Shown here: one piece after another, positions 47,740 through 57,700 of the stretch
Numbering within the stretch: the first letter of the stretch is position 1
Layout: each line of letters starts with the position of its first letter
Assembly (NCBI GenBank): GCA_963822485.1
Contig: CAWGHW010000031.1
Coordinates: 1,178,001-1,242,000, forward strand
DNA: 64,000 nucleotides
Direction of reading: 5' to 3'
DNA from: DASUBV01 sp963822485
GTDB lineage: Bacteria > Actinomycetota > Actinomycetes > Streptosporangiales > Streptosporangiaceae
Program-made: the position numbers and the translations under genes
The notes under the pieces: model-generated
What the model was told of the DNA's origin: nothing
The model's database searches: none
The model's input: the letters and a program-made list of their open reading frames with translations, nothing else

Positions 47740-49497
47740 TCAGCCGGTGCTGATGGCGGTGTCGTCGATGACGAACGAGGTCTGCTTGGTGAAGTCCTCG
47801 CTGCCGGTGAACTTCAGCGTGATCGCCTGCCCGGCGTAGGCCGCCAGGCTGTAGGTGTGCTGGGCGTACCCGGTGTTGTGGCTGAGGTTGGAGAACGTGG
47901 CCAGGGTGCCGAGCACGGTGCCCGAGCTGTTCAGGACCTGCACCGTCAGGGTGTCGTAGGCGGTGGTCGTGGTGGTCTCGGCGGTGTCGATGTGCAGCCA
48001 GAAGCCGAGCTGGTAGGTGCTGCACCCGCTCGGCAGGGTGACGGCCTGCGACAGGGTGTCCGTGGTGGTGGTGCCGTAACCGTCCAGCCAGGCGTCCCAG
48101 GACCCGCTATGCGCCGGCTCCTTGGTGCTGTCGCTGATCACGCCCGAGGAGGCCGTCCACGGGGCCGCCGTCCCGGTCTCGAAACCGGGGTTGCCGAGCA
48201 GCTGGCCCGGGGTGCAGCCGCCGGCGGCCGCGCTGACCGTCCAGCCGAAGCTGGCGCTGCCGCTGGCCCCGGTGCCGTCCTTGGCGGTGACCGTCACCGT
48301 GGAAGTGGCCGCGGTGGTCGGCGTGCCGGAGATCAGGCCGGTCGAGGAGCTGATCGACAGCCCGGCGGGCAGCCCGGTGGCGCTGTAGGTGAGTGCCTGG
48401 CCCGACGCCGAGTCGCTGGCCTTGACCTGCAGGCTGGCGGCGGCGCCGACGGTCCCGGTCTGGCTGCCGGGATTGGTGACCGTCACCGTGCCACTGGTCG
48501 TCTGGCCGAAGTCGGCGTTGAAGGTCGACTCAACACCGCTGAGGACCGCGGGGTCGCTGATGATGAGGCCCAGCTCCCGGTTGTCGTTCAGCGAGTTGTC
48601 GGAGAAGTTCTCCGAGCCGAGGAACACCTTCGCCGTCGACGTCCCGTAGTCCGCCACGATCGCCTTGGCGTGGATGTAGAAGCCATTGGGGTCGGAGTAG
48701 CCGACGACCTTGCCGCCGGCCGCGGTGACCTCGTTGAGCTCCGAGGTGTAGGACGACGGGTCCTCGACTACCACCCGGACCGTCACGCCGCGGTTCTCGG
48801 CCGCCACGATCGCGTTGACGATCGCGGTGTCGCTGAACTCCTCCTGCTCGATGTCGAGGCTGTGCTGCGCCCCGTTGATCAGCGCCAGCAGGTGCGACTG
48901 CGAGTCGGTCGGCGACCACACCAGGTCGTCCCCGTCGGACGGGGTGATCGACGTCTTGGCGTAGTCGGCGTTGAACACCGCGACGATCGCGGCCACGTCG
49001 GCCTGGCCGGTGTCGAACACCCCGTAGTCACGCGAGGTGGAGTAATAGGTGGTGTCCAGGTTGCCGGTGCTGATGTAGGACTCGTCGTTGTCGACCGTGA
49101 TGGTCTTCTGGTGGGTATAGGTGAACGCCGTGGAAGACCAGGTGACGCCGACTCCGCCGGCCTGCAGCGTGTTGAACGCGGTCTGGTTGACGGACTTCTG
49201 CGCGCCGTCGAGAATGACCCGGACATTGACCCCGGCCTTCTCGCGATTCACCAGGTCATTTTCCACCGTGGTGTCGCGCAGCTCGTACATGGTCATGTCG
49301 ATGGAGCTGGTAGCCGAGCTGATGAAGCTGTAGATGGCGCTTTCGCCTTGGTCCGGGAGAATTAACAGCGAGTAGTCACTGGCGGCGCTGGCTGAGCCGC
49401 TGGTCACGAGCCCGCCAGCGACAGCGATCACGCCTGTCGCGAGCGCGAGCGAGGCGAGCAGGGCGAGCGGGATACGGCGCATGCCGGTGCGGGGCAT
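47740..49497 (-). CDS. Secreted phospholipase D-like protein with Ig-like and jelly-roll-type C-terminal domains
   Basis: ATG at 49497; 585 aa with signal peptide (RIPLALLASLALATGVIAVA). Two PLD half-domains are visible: HxK motifs in YTHQKTITVDNDESYISTGN and FYIHAKAIVADYGTSTAKVF (the first with T-x-Q around, so HxKx4D is present in both). Then an Ig-like/PIG domain (ATGLPAGLSISSSTGLISGT) and a C-terminal lectin-like beta sandwich (LLGNPGFETGTAAPWTASSG, ITLKFTGSEDFTKQTSFVID). Such proteins hydrolyse phosphodiester bonds in phospholipids or nucleic acid outside the cell, with the C-terminal domains binding a surface or polysaccharide. No frame lesion. Confidence 0.85.
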   Translation of the reverse strand: MPRTGMRRIPLALLASLALATGVIAVAGGLVTSGSASAASDYSLLILPDQGESAIYSFISSATSSIDMTMYELRDTTVENDLVNREKAGVNVRVILDGAQKSVNQTAFNTLQAGGVGVTWSSTAFTYTHQKTITVDNDESYISTGNLDTTYYSTSRDYGVFDTGQADVAAIVAVFNADYAKTSITPSDGDDLVWSPTDSQSHLLALINGAQHSLDIEQEEFSDTAIVNAIVAAENRGVTVRVVVEDPSSYTSELNEVTAAGGKVVGYSDPNGFYIHAKAIVADYGTSTAKVFLGSENFSDNSLNDNRELGLIISDPAVLSGVESTFNADFGQTTSGTVTVTNPGSQTGTVGAAASLQVKASDSASGQALTYSATGLPAGLSISSSTGLISGTPTTAATSTVTVTAKDGTGASGSASFGWTVSAAAGGCTPGQLLGNPGFETGTAAPWTASSGVISDSTKEPAHSGSWDAWLDGYGTTTTDTLSQAVTLPSGCSTYQLGFWLHIDTAETTTTTAYDTLTVQVLNSSGTVLGTLATFSNLSHNTGYAQHTYSLAAYAGQAITLKFTGSEDFTKQTSFVIDDTAISTG

Positions 49498-50073
49498 ACC
49501 GACCTCCTGGGCGGTAGTGAAAGGTAGGAAATGCAGGCCGCCCTGAACCTATATCGACGCCGCGAAACGCGATAGCCCTGCGAGTTGACGCGGCGGTGAA
49601 CTTTCCGCCGGGGTATTCCGGCATGCGTAACAAGAGTCCCTCGCGTATACGGGAATTATGCGGAGTGCACATTTCATCCATTAGCACAAACTGGCCTCGG
49701 CCGTCCGGGCCGGTCACGACTGAGAACCGGGCCCGCCCCTCTCGCCGGTCAGCGGCCGGGATGGCACTGGCCGCCTCGAGCCGGGAAGGCGCGCCCGGCC
49801 TCGGAGCAGCCCTCGCGATACATCGCGCTGTCCCGGCGGCTGGGTGCCGGCCGGGCTGGTCGGCGCCGGCAAGGAACTTCTGACTTCAGGAATAGCCCGG
49901 GCCTGTGCCGTGCTGTCGCCAAGGCTGGCTTGTTGCCAATGCGAGGCCGCAAGACACCGCATACCGGTCCTTTACGGCGCTGTCCGCCCGCTGATCCGGG
50001 GCAGGCAACCCGCTGAAGGATCACCAGCGCCTCGTTCTGGCAGCCCGAGTCCGATGTGGCTGACGGAGGCGCC
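49498..50073. other. 576-bp intergenic region with no gene recognised
   Basis: No open frame here has codon use, a ribosome site or similarity that supports a gene. The part near 49500-49680 is AT-richer and should hold the promoter of the PLD-like gene. The part up to 50073 likely holds that of the DUF998 gene. No convincing hairpin or RNA was seen. Confidence 0.5.
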
Positions 50074-50862
50074 ATGACCCAGCTTGCGCGTCCAGACCTC
50101 GCGCGCGGCCGATCAGGACAAGATGACGTACGCCCTGGCCCGGTTTCAGCGGCCGCTGAACCGGCCCCGGCCGATCGGCCGGGGCTTCTGCTGGCCGGCG
50201 GACCAGTCCCTGGCTGGGCGGTAGGCACAGCCTTGCTGACGCCCGTGCTCCTGGTCGGGGGCTGGCTGATCGCCGGCGCGCTTCAGCCGGCCTCTTACAG
50301 CCCGATGCGGCAGACCATGAGCGCGCTCGCTGGCCAGACGGGAACCGACCGCTGGGTCATGACCGCGGCCCTGGTCCTGGTGGGCGGCTGTCAGATCGCC
50401 ACCGGCGGGGGCCTGGCTGGCGTTCGCCTGCCTGCCCGCCTCCTGCTGATCCTGACTGGCCTGTCCACTCTCGGCATCGCCGCCTCCCCGGAACCGGCCA
50501 CCGGCCCGACCGCGCGGCACCTCGCCTTCGCGGTGAGCTGCGTCGTCGCGACGGCGGTCTGGCCGGTACTCGTCGCCCGGCGCGGGCCTGAGAGATCGTG
50601 GATCCTGGGTGTCTACGGCTGCGCGGTGGTGACCGTCGTCTTTGCCGGGTTGTCGTGCTGGCTCCTGATCGAGGCCCGGTCCGGCGGCGGTGACCTCGGC
50701 ATGGTCGAGCGGCTGACGTCCGCGGCTCAGGGCCTGTTTCCGCTGGTCGTCGCGCTCGCCTTGCGGCGGACCGGACGGACGCAGGCAGCCAGCGACAACG
50801 CCGTCAGGAGCGTTTCAGACACTGGCGGGCAATTAGCCGATAGGCCAGGGAACAGCCCTTAG
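50074..50862 (+). CDS. DUF998-family membrane protein
   Basis: ATG at 50074 with GGAGG 4 nt upstream; an in-frame GTG at 50056 is possible. 262 aa with about 6 membrane helices after a 35-residue cytosolic N-terminus. DUF998 landmarks: ALQPASYSPMRQTMSALAGQ after the first helix, DRWVMTAALVLVGGCQIATG and the SPEPATGPTARHLAFAVSC loop. Role unknown; members are common in actinobacterial membranes. It shares 4 bp with the end of the convergent desaturase gene. Confidence 0.8.
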   Translation: MTQLARPDLARGRSGQDDVRPGPVSAAAEPAPADRPGLLLAGGPVPGWAVGTALLTPVLLVGGWLIAGALQPASYSPMRQTMSALAGQTGTDRWVMTAALVLVGGCQIATGGGLAGVRLPARLLLILTGLSTLGIAASPEPATGPTARHLAFAVSCVVATAVWPVLVARRGPERSWILGVYGCAVVTVVFAGLSCWLLIEARSGGGDLGMVERLTSAAQGLFPLVVALALRRTGRTQAASDNAVRSVSDTGGQLADRPGNSP

Positions 50863-51857
50863 CCGCCTATCTCACTGGCGGCCGGCTCATCGCCGGCCAT
50901 GCGACGGTGCTGTCCGAGCCGGTCGGGGGTGGGCCAGCGGACGGCGCTGGCCCAGCCGGCGCGCTCGAACACCCGGATGAGCGAGGCGGACAGGTCGACC
51001 TGGCCGGGGTCGACGCCGTGCCGGGCGCAGGCCGGGTCGGAGTGGTGCATGTTGTGCCAGCTCTCGCCGAGCGACGGGAGGGCCAGCGGCCACAGGTTGG
51101 TGGCCCGGTCGTGGCGGCGGGTGGTGAAGGGCCGGTTGCCGAGCAGGTGGCACAGCGAGTTGACGCTCCAGGTGACGTGCTGGAGCAGGAAGACGCGGAC
51201 CAGGCCGGCCCAGATCAGCGCCAGCAGCGCGCCGCGGGCGCCGCCGATCAGCCAGCCGGCGGCGAACGGGAGGGCCAGCGACACCGCGCACAGCGCCGGA
51301 AAGGCGTTCGACACCACGCGCAGGGACCGGTCGGCCAGCAGGTCGGGCGCGTAGCGCTCCCGGGACGTCGGGTCATGGCCGAACAGCCACCCGACGTGGG
51401 CGTGCGCGACACCGCGCAGCAGCCCGGCCGGGCCGGTCCCGTACTGGTAGGGCGAGTGGGGGTCGCCCGGCCGGTCGGGAAAGGCGTGGTGGCGCCGGTG
51501 GGTGGCGACCCAGCCGATCACATCGCCCTGGAAGCTCATCGATCCCGCGACCGCCAGGGCCACCCGGAGCGCCGGCCGGGCGGTGAAGCTCCGGTGAGTC
51601 AGGCACCGGTGGAAGCCCACCGTCACCCCGAACCCGGTCAGCAGGTAAAACAGCACCACCAGCCCCAGGTCAGCGAAGCCGACGCCGCGGCCCCACAGCA
51701 GCACCGCCGCCGCGACCAGCCCCACGAACGGGCCGACCACTATCGCCGCGATCACCGTCAGCTGTATGGCCCGCTGCAACGGGGGCCGGGCAGGCACATC
51801 AAGAGCCGGAAACGAACCAGCGCCGTCATAAGGGGCTGGCGCCACGTCTGTGATCAT
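50859..51857 (-). CDS. Acyl-CoA/fatty acid desaturase (delta-9 type)
   Basis: ATG at 51857 (MITDVAPAPYDG) with GAGG 6 nt upstream is preferred over an in-frame start at 51899; 332 aa. The three histidine boxes of membrane di-iron desaturases are in order: HRCLTHRS, HRRHHAFPD and HNMHHSDPA, each next to hydrophobic helices, plus the WSVNSLCHLLGNRPF segment. It introduces a cis double bond into acyl chains and so tunes membrane fluidity, using an electron donor not encoded nearby. Gene intact. Confidence 0.9.
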   Translation of the reverse strand: MITDVAPAPYDGAGSFPALDVPARPPLQRAIQLTVIAAIVVGPFVGLVAAAVLLWGRGVGFADLGLVVLFYLLTGFGVTVGFHRCLTHRSFTARPALRVALAVAGSMSFQGDVIGWVATHRRHHAFPDRPGDPHSPYQYGTGPAGLLRGVAHAHVGWLFGHDPTSRERYAPDLLADRSLRVVSNAFPALCAVSLALPFAAGWLIGGARGALLALIWAGLVRVFLLQHVTWSVNSLCHLLGNRPFTTRRHDRATNLWPLALPSLGESWHNMHHSDPACARHGVDPGQVDLSASLIRVFERAGWASAVRWPTPDRLGQHRRMAGDEPAASEIGG

Positions 51858-52041
51858 CACTCGCCTCGCGATCCAGTAATTGCAGCGAGGCGACCTCAAG
51901 ACCGGCGCGTGGTCTGGACGTGATCGGGAACTCGTTCAGGCTGCCTGAACAGATACCCCACACCATATGCGCTGCCAGGCATGGCGGCTAACCTGGGACA
52001 AGACAACTTTCCGGCTCCCCGCCGCGGGCCTTCCCTTCCGC

Positions 52042-53052
52042 CTAGCGCGGCAGGGTCCGGGGCAGCCCGAAGCGGGGGAACAGGCTGTTCTCGCCGAACC
52101 GCGTGATCGCGGAGATCCTGCTGCCAGCCAGCGTGAGCACGATGAGGCCATGGGCGTCCCTGACCGGCGCGGGCGGGTCCGTGCGGTAGTAGCCGAACGC
52201 GGGCTGATGGTTGGCGCGAGCAGGTACCAGCCGGGCCACCTGGGTCTTCCACTGGGGCCGGGTCTGGAAGAACTCGGCGATCGCGGCCTGGCCCTGGTAC
52301 TCCAGGGGCTCGGGTGGCATGGTCAGCCGCGCGTCCCCGGTGAGCAGGGCCACGAGGCGCTCGGTGTCGGCGGCCTCGAACGCGTCCGCGAACCGGCTGG
52401 TGAGCTCGCGCTCCCGGGCCGATCGCGGCGCGGGAGCGCTGTCGCGGCCCGCAGGAAGCTGGGCGGCGAGCGTGGCGCGGGCCCGCCGCAAGGCGCTGTT
52501 CACCGACACCTCGCTGACGGCGAGCATGTCGGCGGCCTGCGCCGCGGGGTAGCCGAGCACGTCGCGCAGCACCAGGACGGCGCGCTGCCGGGGCGGCAGG
52601 CGCTGCAGCCCGGTCACGAACGCCAGTGTCACCGCTTCCCTGGTCTCGTAGCGTGCTTCCGGGCCGGGCGCGGTGTCGGGCAGGTCATCGAGCAGCGCGT
52701 CCGGGTAGGGCTGCAGCCACAGCGGCTCCGTCCGGCGGGTGGGCTCCGGAGGCGGGGCAGACCACTGGAACACGGCCGCGGCCACCGGGCGGCGGCCGGC
52801 GTCGCGCAGCGCGTTCAGGCACCGGTTGGTCGCGATCTTGTACAGCCAGGAGCGCACCGAGGCGCGTTCCTCAAACTGGCCGAGCCCGCGCCAGGCGGCC
52901 AGCAGCGTTTCCTGCAGCGTGTCCTCGGCGTCCTGCACTGAGCCGAGGATCCGGTAGCAGTGCAGCTGCAGCTCGCGCCGGTAGGGGTCAGTGAGCTCGC
53001 GGAACGCCTCTCCGTCGCCCGCCCGGGCGCGGGCCAGCGCCGTCGTGGTCAC
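52042..53052 (-). CDS. SigG/SigJ-like ECF sigma factor with C-terminal SnoaL-like domain
   Basis: GTG at 53052 (AGGA 7 nt upstream) is preferred; GTG 53058 and upstream in-frame starts are possible. 336 aa. Sigma region 2 (FRELTDPYRRELQLHCYRIL, DAEDTLQETLLAAWRGLGQF, SVRSWLYKIATNRCLNALRD), a linker with APPPEPTRRTEPLWLQPYPD (family-typical), region 4 (LPPRQRAVLVLRDVLGYPAA, SVNSALRRARATL) and a SnoaL-like cone (FEAADTERLVALLTGDARLT, MPPEPLEYQGQAAIAEFF) at the C-terminus. In this ECF class the C-terminal domain controls activity in place of an anti-sigma factor. It is divergent from a DHA2 exporter and may regulate it. Confidence 0.88.
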   Translation of the reverse strand: MTTTALARARAGDGEAFRELTDPYRRELQLHCYRILGSVQDAEDTLQETLLAAWRGLGQFEERASVRSWLYKIATNRCLNALRDAGRRPVAAAVFQWSAPPPEPTRRTEPLWLQPYPDALLDDLPDTAPGPEARYETREAVTLAFVTGLQRLPPRQRAVLVLRDVLGYPAAQAADMLAVSEVSVNSALRRARATLAAQLPAGRDSAPAPRSARERELTSRFADAFEAADTERLVALLTGDARLTMPPEPLEYQGQAAIAEFFQTRPQWKTQVARLVPARANHQPAFGYYRTDPPAPVRDAHGLIVLTLAGSRISAITRFGENSLFPRFGLPRTLPR

Positions 53053-53203
53053 GATCACATCCTCGCACCGCCTCACTCTTCGCCAGGTCCTGAACGTCCT
53101 CAACGTAACGACACCAGCCGGGCCGGAAACTGACCGGTCAATTCGCGGCTGCCTCCGGTGTCTCAATCAGCAGCAAGCAATAAACGCTGACCTTGGAGGA
53201 CAC

Positions 53204-54670
53204 GTGATTACCGCGAGCAAGCAGGACGCCGTGACCCGCGCCCAGGGCTGGGCCCTGGCGCTGGCGTCGGTGGCATCGTTCATGGTGGTACTGGACCTGC
53301 TGGTCGTCGCGACTGCGCTGAACACGATCCGCCGCGACCTCGGCGCCTCGATCGGGCAGCTGGAGTGGACGGTCAACGCCTACACCCTGACCTTCGCAGT
53401 GCTGCTGATGACCGCAGCCGCCGTGGGCGACAGGTTCGGCAGGCGGCGGGTCTTCGCCATCGGCCTGGGCGTGTTCGCAGCGGGCTCGGCGGCGTGCGCA
53501 CTCGCGCCCGGGGCCGGCCCGCTGATCGCGGCGCGCACGGTGCAGGGCGTTGGCGCGGCGATGGTCTTGCCGCTGGCGCTGGCGCTGCTGAACGCGGCCG
53601 TTCCGCCACAGCGCCGTGGCTGGGCGATGGGGATCTTCGGCTCGGTGACCGCCCTGGCGACAGTGGTGGGGCCAGTGCTGGGCGGCGCGATCACCCAGGG
53701 CATCGCCTGGCAGTGGATCTTCTGGCTGAACGTGCCGATCGGCCTGCTCACCATCCCCCTGGCGCTGCGCCGCCTGGAGGAGAGTTACGGGCCGCGCGCT
53801 GCCCTGGACCTGCCCGGCATGGCGCTGGGCACCAGCGCGGCGCTCGGACTGGTCTGGGGCCTCGTGCGCGGCGGGTCGGCCGGCTGGGCTAGCCCCGAGG
53901 TCGCCGGGACGCTCGCGGCGGGCGCGGTGCTGGCGGTGGCGTTCGCTGGCTGGGAACTGCGGGCCCGCGCGCCGATGCTGCCGATGCGGTTGTTCGCCAT
54001 CCGGGGCTTCTCCGCGGGCAACGCCGTGGCCTTCCTCCAGGGCGCGTCGATCACCGGGGCGGTGTTCTTCATGGCCCAGTTCCAGCAGGTCGGGCTCGGC
54101 CAGGATCCGCTCGGCGCCGGGCTGCGGCTGCTGCCCTGGGGCGTGGCACCGTTCCTGATCGCACCGAGGGCGGGGAAGCTGGCCGACCGGATCGGCGACC
54201 GGCCGCTGATCGTCTCCGGGATGCTGCTGCAGGCCGCCGGGCTCGCGTGGATCGCCGTCATCGCCGCCCCCGGGCTGGCCTACCCGGCGATGCTCGCGCC
54301 GATGATGATCTCCGGCGCCGGGCTCGGCCTGGCCATTCCCGCGGTCACCAAGGCCGTGGTCGGCTCGGTCCCGCGCGGCGACATCGGCAAGGCGTCGGGC
54401 AGCTTCAGCATGATGCGACAGCTGGGCGCCGCGTTCGGCGTCGCGATCCTGGCCGCCGTGTTCGCCTCGGCCGGCGGCTACACCTCGGCGGCCGCGTTCA
54501 GCGACGGGTTCGCGCCCGCCATCGCGGCCGCGGCCGGCCTGGCGGTGGCCGGAGCGCTCGCCGGGCTGACCCTGCCACGCCCGCCAGGCCGGGCCCAGGA
54601 CGCGCAAGCCGGGCAGGCGGCAACGGCAGGCCAAGCCAGTACCGCCGATGCCGTAGCACCCAGGCGCTGA
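53204..54670 (+). CDS. MFS transporter, DHA2 family (14-helix drug/proton antiporter type)
   Basis: GTG at 53204 with GGAGG 5 nt upstream; 488 aa. Fourteen hydrophobic helices are expected. Motif A between helices 2 and 3 reads GDRFGRRRVF; motif C-like GSVTALATVVGPVLGGAI is in helix 5; motif D1 ASFMVVLDLLVVATALNTI is in helix 1. The C-terminus is a Gln/Ala-rich cytosolic tail. It is of EmrB/QacA type and probably exports a toxic small molecule. It is divergent from the SigG-like sigma gene with about 150 bp in between, which supports joint regulation. Confidence 0.88.
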   Translation: MITASKQDAVTRAQGWALALASVASFMVVLDLLVVATALNTIRRDLGASIGQLEWTVNAYTLTFAVLLMTAAAVGDRFGRRRVFAIGLGVFAAGSAACALAPGAGPLIAARTVQGVGAAMVLPLALALLNAAVPPQRRGWAMGIFGSVTALATVVGPVLGGAITQGIAWQWIFWLNVPIGLLTIPLALRRLEESYGPRAALDLPGMALGTSAALGLVWGLVRGGSAGWASPEVAGTLAAGAVLAVAFAGWELRARAPMLPMRLFAIRGFSAGNAVAFLQGASITGAVFFMAQFQQVGLGQDPLGAGLRLLPWGVAPFLIAPRAGKLADRIGDRPLIVSGMLLQAAGLAWIAVIAAPGLAYPAMLAPMMISGAGLGLAIPAVTKAVVGSVPRGDIGKASGSFSMMRQLGAAFGVAILAAVFASAGGYTSAAAFSDGFAPAIAAAAGLAVAGALAGLTLPRPPGRAQDAQAGQAATAGQASTADAVAPRR

Positions 54671-54719
54671 AGACAGGTGCACGTTGGGTGTTTTTTTGGT
54701 GACGGTGGGTAAGGGAAAT

Positions 54720-54747
54720 CGGGTCGGGAACAAACGGGTCGGGAACA
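54720..54747 (+). promoter_or_regulatory. Two direct 13-bp repeats upstream of the formate dehydrogenase operon
   Basis: CGGGTCGGGAACA occurs at 54720-54732 and again at 54735-54747, a 15-bp period, 41 bp before the fdhA start. Tandem sites at this distance suggest binding by an activator or repressor of the operon. A T-run (54691-54697) before it could be the tail of the upstream gene's terminator, though no stem precedes it. Confidence 0.45.
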
Positions 54748-54787
54748 TCAGCGGACCGATCGTGGCCCGTCCACGGGGGATATTGCG

Positions 54788-57700
54788 ATGGACGCTCGCG
54801 GCTGGCTGAGGTCGTGGCCGGTCTACCGTCAGCTTGCGCTGGGCGACAAGCTCGGGCTCGGCGCGGCAGTCAAGAGCAAGCGCTCTCAGCGGCTCACACC
54901 CAGGGTCGCCACCGCCGACAAGGTGGTCAAGTCGGTCTGCCCGTACTGCGCGGTTGGCTGCGGTCAGCAGGTCTACGTCCAGAACAGCAAGGTCACCCAG
55001 ATCGAGGGCGACCCGGACTCGCCGGTCAGCCGCGGCCGGCTGATGCCCCAAGGGCTCAGCAAGCTTGCAGCTGACGACCGGCGACGCCCGCGAGTACCGG
55101 GTGCGGTACCGGCGGCCGTACGGCACGCAGTGGGAGGACCTGGACCTCGACACGGCGATGGACATGATCGCCGACCGGGTCATCGCGGCGCGCCGGGCAG
55201 GCTGGCAGGAGCAGGTGGACGGAGCCCGGACCCGGCGGACGCTCGGCTTTGCCAGCCTGGGCGGCGCGACGCTGGACAACGAGGAAAACTACCTGATCAA
55301 GAAGCTGTTCACCGCGCTCGGCGCTATCCAGGTCGAGAACCAGGCCCGGATATGACACTCCGCCACCGTCCCCGGTCTGGGGACTAGCTTCGGGCGCGGC
55401 GGAGCCACCAATCCGCCGCGTGACCTCATTCACTCCGACTGCATCCTCATCGAAGGCTCCAACATGGCCGAGTGCCATCCGGTCGCCTTCCAGTGGGTGA
55501 TGGAGGCCAAGGCCCGAGGCGCCGCGGTGATCCATGTCGACCCGCGGTTCACCCGCACCAGCGCTGTCGCGGACGTCCACGTGCCGATCAGGGCCGGGGC
55601 CGACATTGCGTTCGTCGGTGGCCTGATCAACTACGTGCTGCAGAGCGAGCGGTACTTCCGTGATTACGTTGTCGCGTACACCAACGCGGCCACGATCCTG
55701 ACCGAGGAGTTCGCCGACACCGAGGATCTGGACGGGGTGTTCTCCGGCCTGAACACCGAGGAGCGGTATTACGACTTCGACACCTGGCGTTACCAGGGCG
55801 GGGAAGTCAAGCCCGCCAGCGGCGAGCACGCCGATCCCGATACTCAGGACGCGAATGGCGGCGGCAGCCGCCAGGCCATCCGCGGGAACCTGCGCCGGGC
55901 CGGACGCGGCGAGGCGCACGGCTCTGGCGGCGCGGCCGCCAACCCCAGCCCCGACACCGACGAGACGCTGCAGCACCCCCGCTGCGTATTCCAGGTACTG
56001 AAGCGGCACTTCGCCCGGTACACGCCCGAAGTCGTCGAGCAGGTCGCGGGGATACCGCCGGACCAGTTCGCCAGGGTATGCCGCCTCGTCACCGAGAACT
56101 CGGGCCGCGACCGGACCACGGCGTTCGTGTACAGCCTGGGCTGGACCCAGCACACCGTCGGCGTCCAGTACATCCGCACGGCCGCGATCCTGCAGGCCCT
56201 GCTCGGCAACATGGGCCGTCCCGGCGGCGGGATCATCGCCCTGCGCGGGCACGCCTCCATCCAGGGCTCGACCGACATCCCGACGCTGTTTGACCTCCTG
56301 CCCGGCTACCTGCCGATGCCGTATGCCGACGGGAACGACGACCTTGACGCCTACGTCAAAGCCGAGTCCGTGCAGAACGGGTTCTGGGCTAACACCCGCG
56401 AGTACCTGGTCAGCCTGCTGAAAGCCTGGTGGGGCGAGGCGGCGACCGAAGGCAACGACTTCTGCTACGACTACCTGCCGCGGCTGACTGGCAGCCACAG
56501 CACTTACGACACGGTCGTCGCCCAGATCGACGGGATCTGCCAGGGATACTTCCTGTTCGGGCAGAACCCTGCGGTCGGGTCCGCCAATGCCCGGATGCAA
56601 CGCAAAGGCATGGCCAGCCTTGACTGGCTGGTGGTCCGGGACCTGGTGATGATCGAGAGCGCCACCTGGTGGAAAGACGGGCCAGAAACGCAGACCGGTG
56701 AGATGCGCACCGAGGACATCGGCACCGAGGTCTTCTTCCTGCCCGTCGCCGCGCACACCGAGAAATCCGGCAGCTTCACCAATACCCAGCGGCTGCTGCA
56801 GTGGCACCACCAGGCCGTCGAGCCAGCCGGTGATGCCCGCAGCGACCTGCAGTTCATCTACGATCTCGGCCGCCGCATCCGGGCCAAGCTGGCCGCCTCG
56901 ACCAGCGAGGCCGACCGGCCGGTGCTCGACCTAACCTGGGACTACCCGACCACGGGGCCGCATGCTGACCCGGATGCGGACGCGGTCCTGGCCGAGATCA
57001 ACGGCTGGGGCCCGGACCGGCAGCCGCTGTCGGCCTACACCCAGCTGGCCGCCGACGGTTCCACAGCGTGCGGCTGCTGGATCTACTGCGGTGTGCGGGC
57101 CAGCGGAGTCAACCAAGCCGCCCGCCGCAAGCCGGCCGGCGAGCAGAGCTGGGTGGCGCCCGACTGGGGCTGGGCCTGGCCCGCCAACCGCCGGGTCCTG
57201 TACAACCGCGCGTCGGCCGATCCCGACGGCCAGCCGTGGAGTGACCGCAAGGCGCTGGTCTGGTGGGACGCCGAGGAGGGTAAGTGGGCTGGGCCGGACG
57301 TGCCGGACTTCGTGGCCGACCGGCCCCCGTCATACCGGCCGCCCGAAGGGGCCACCGGCGTGGCGGCGATCTCGGGTGCCGCCCCGTTCATCATGCAGGC
57401 CGACGGCAAGGCCTGGCTGTTCGCCCCGGCCGGGCTGGTCGACGGCCCGCTGCCCGCGCACTACGAGCCACAGGAATCCCCGTTCCGCAACCTGATATAC
57501 GGCCAGCAGCACAACCCGGTGAGGCAGCTAATCCGCGACCCGGAGGACCGCTTCCAGCCCAGCGGCGATGAGCCGGGCTCGGCCGTTTTCCCGTACGTGA
57601 CAACTACGTACCGGCTGACTGAGCACCACACCGCTGGCGGCATGTCCCGGTTCCTGCCCTACCTTTCAGAACTGCAGCCCGCCTTTTTCTGCGAGGTCTC

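Noticed and set aside
54788..55355. fdhA called as a truncated pseudogene at TGA 55353
   Set aside because: The TGA is at the Sec position and is followed by a GGTCT-loop SECIS hairpin at the standard distance, so it is read as selenocysteine.
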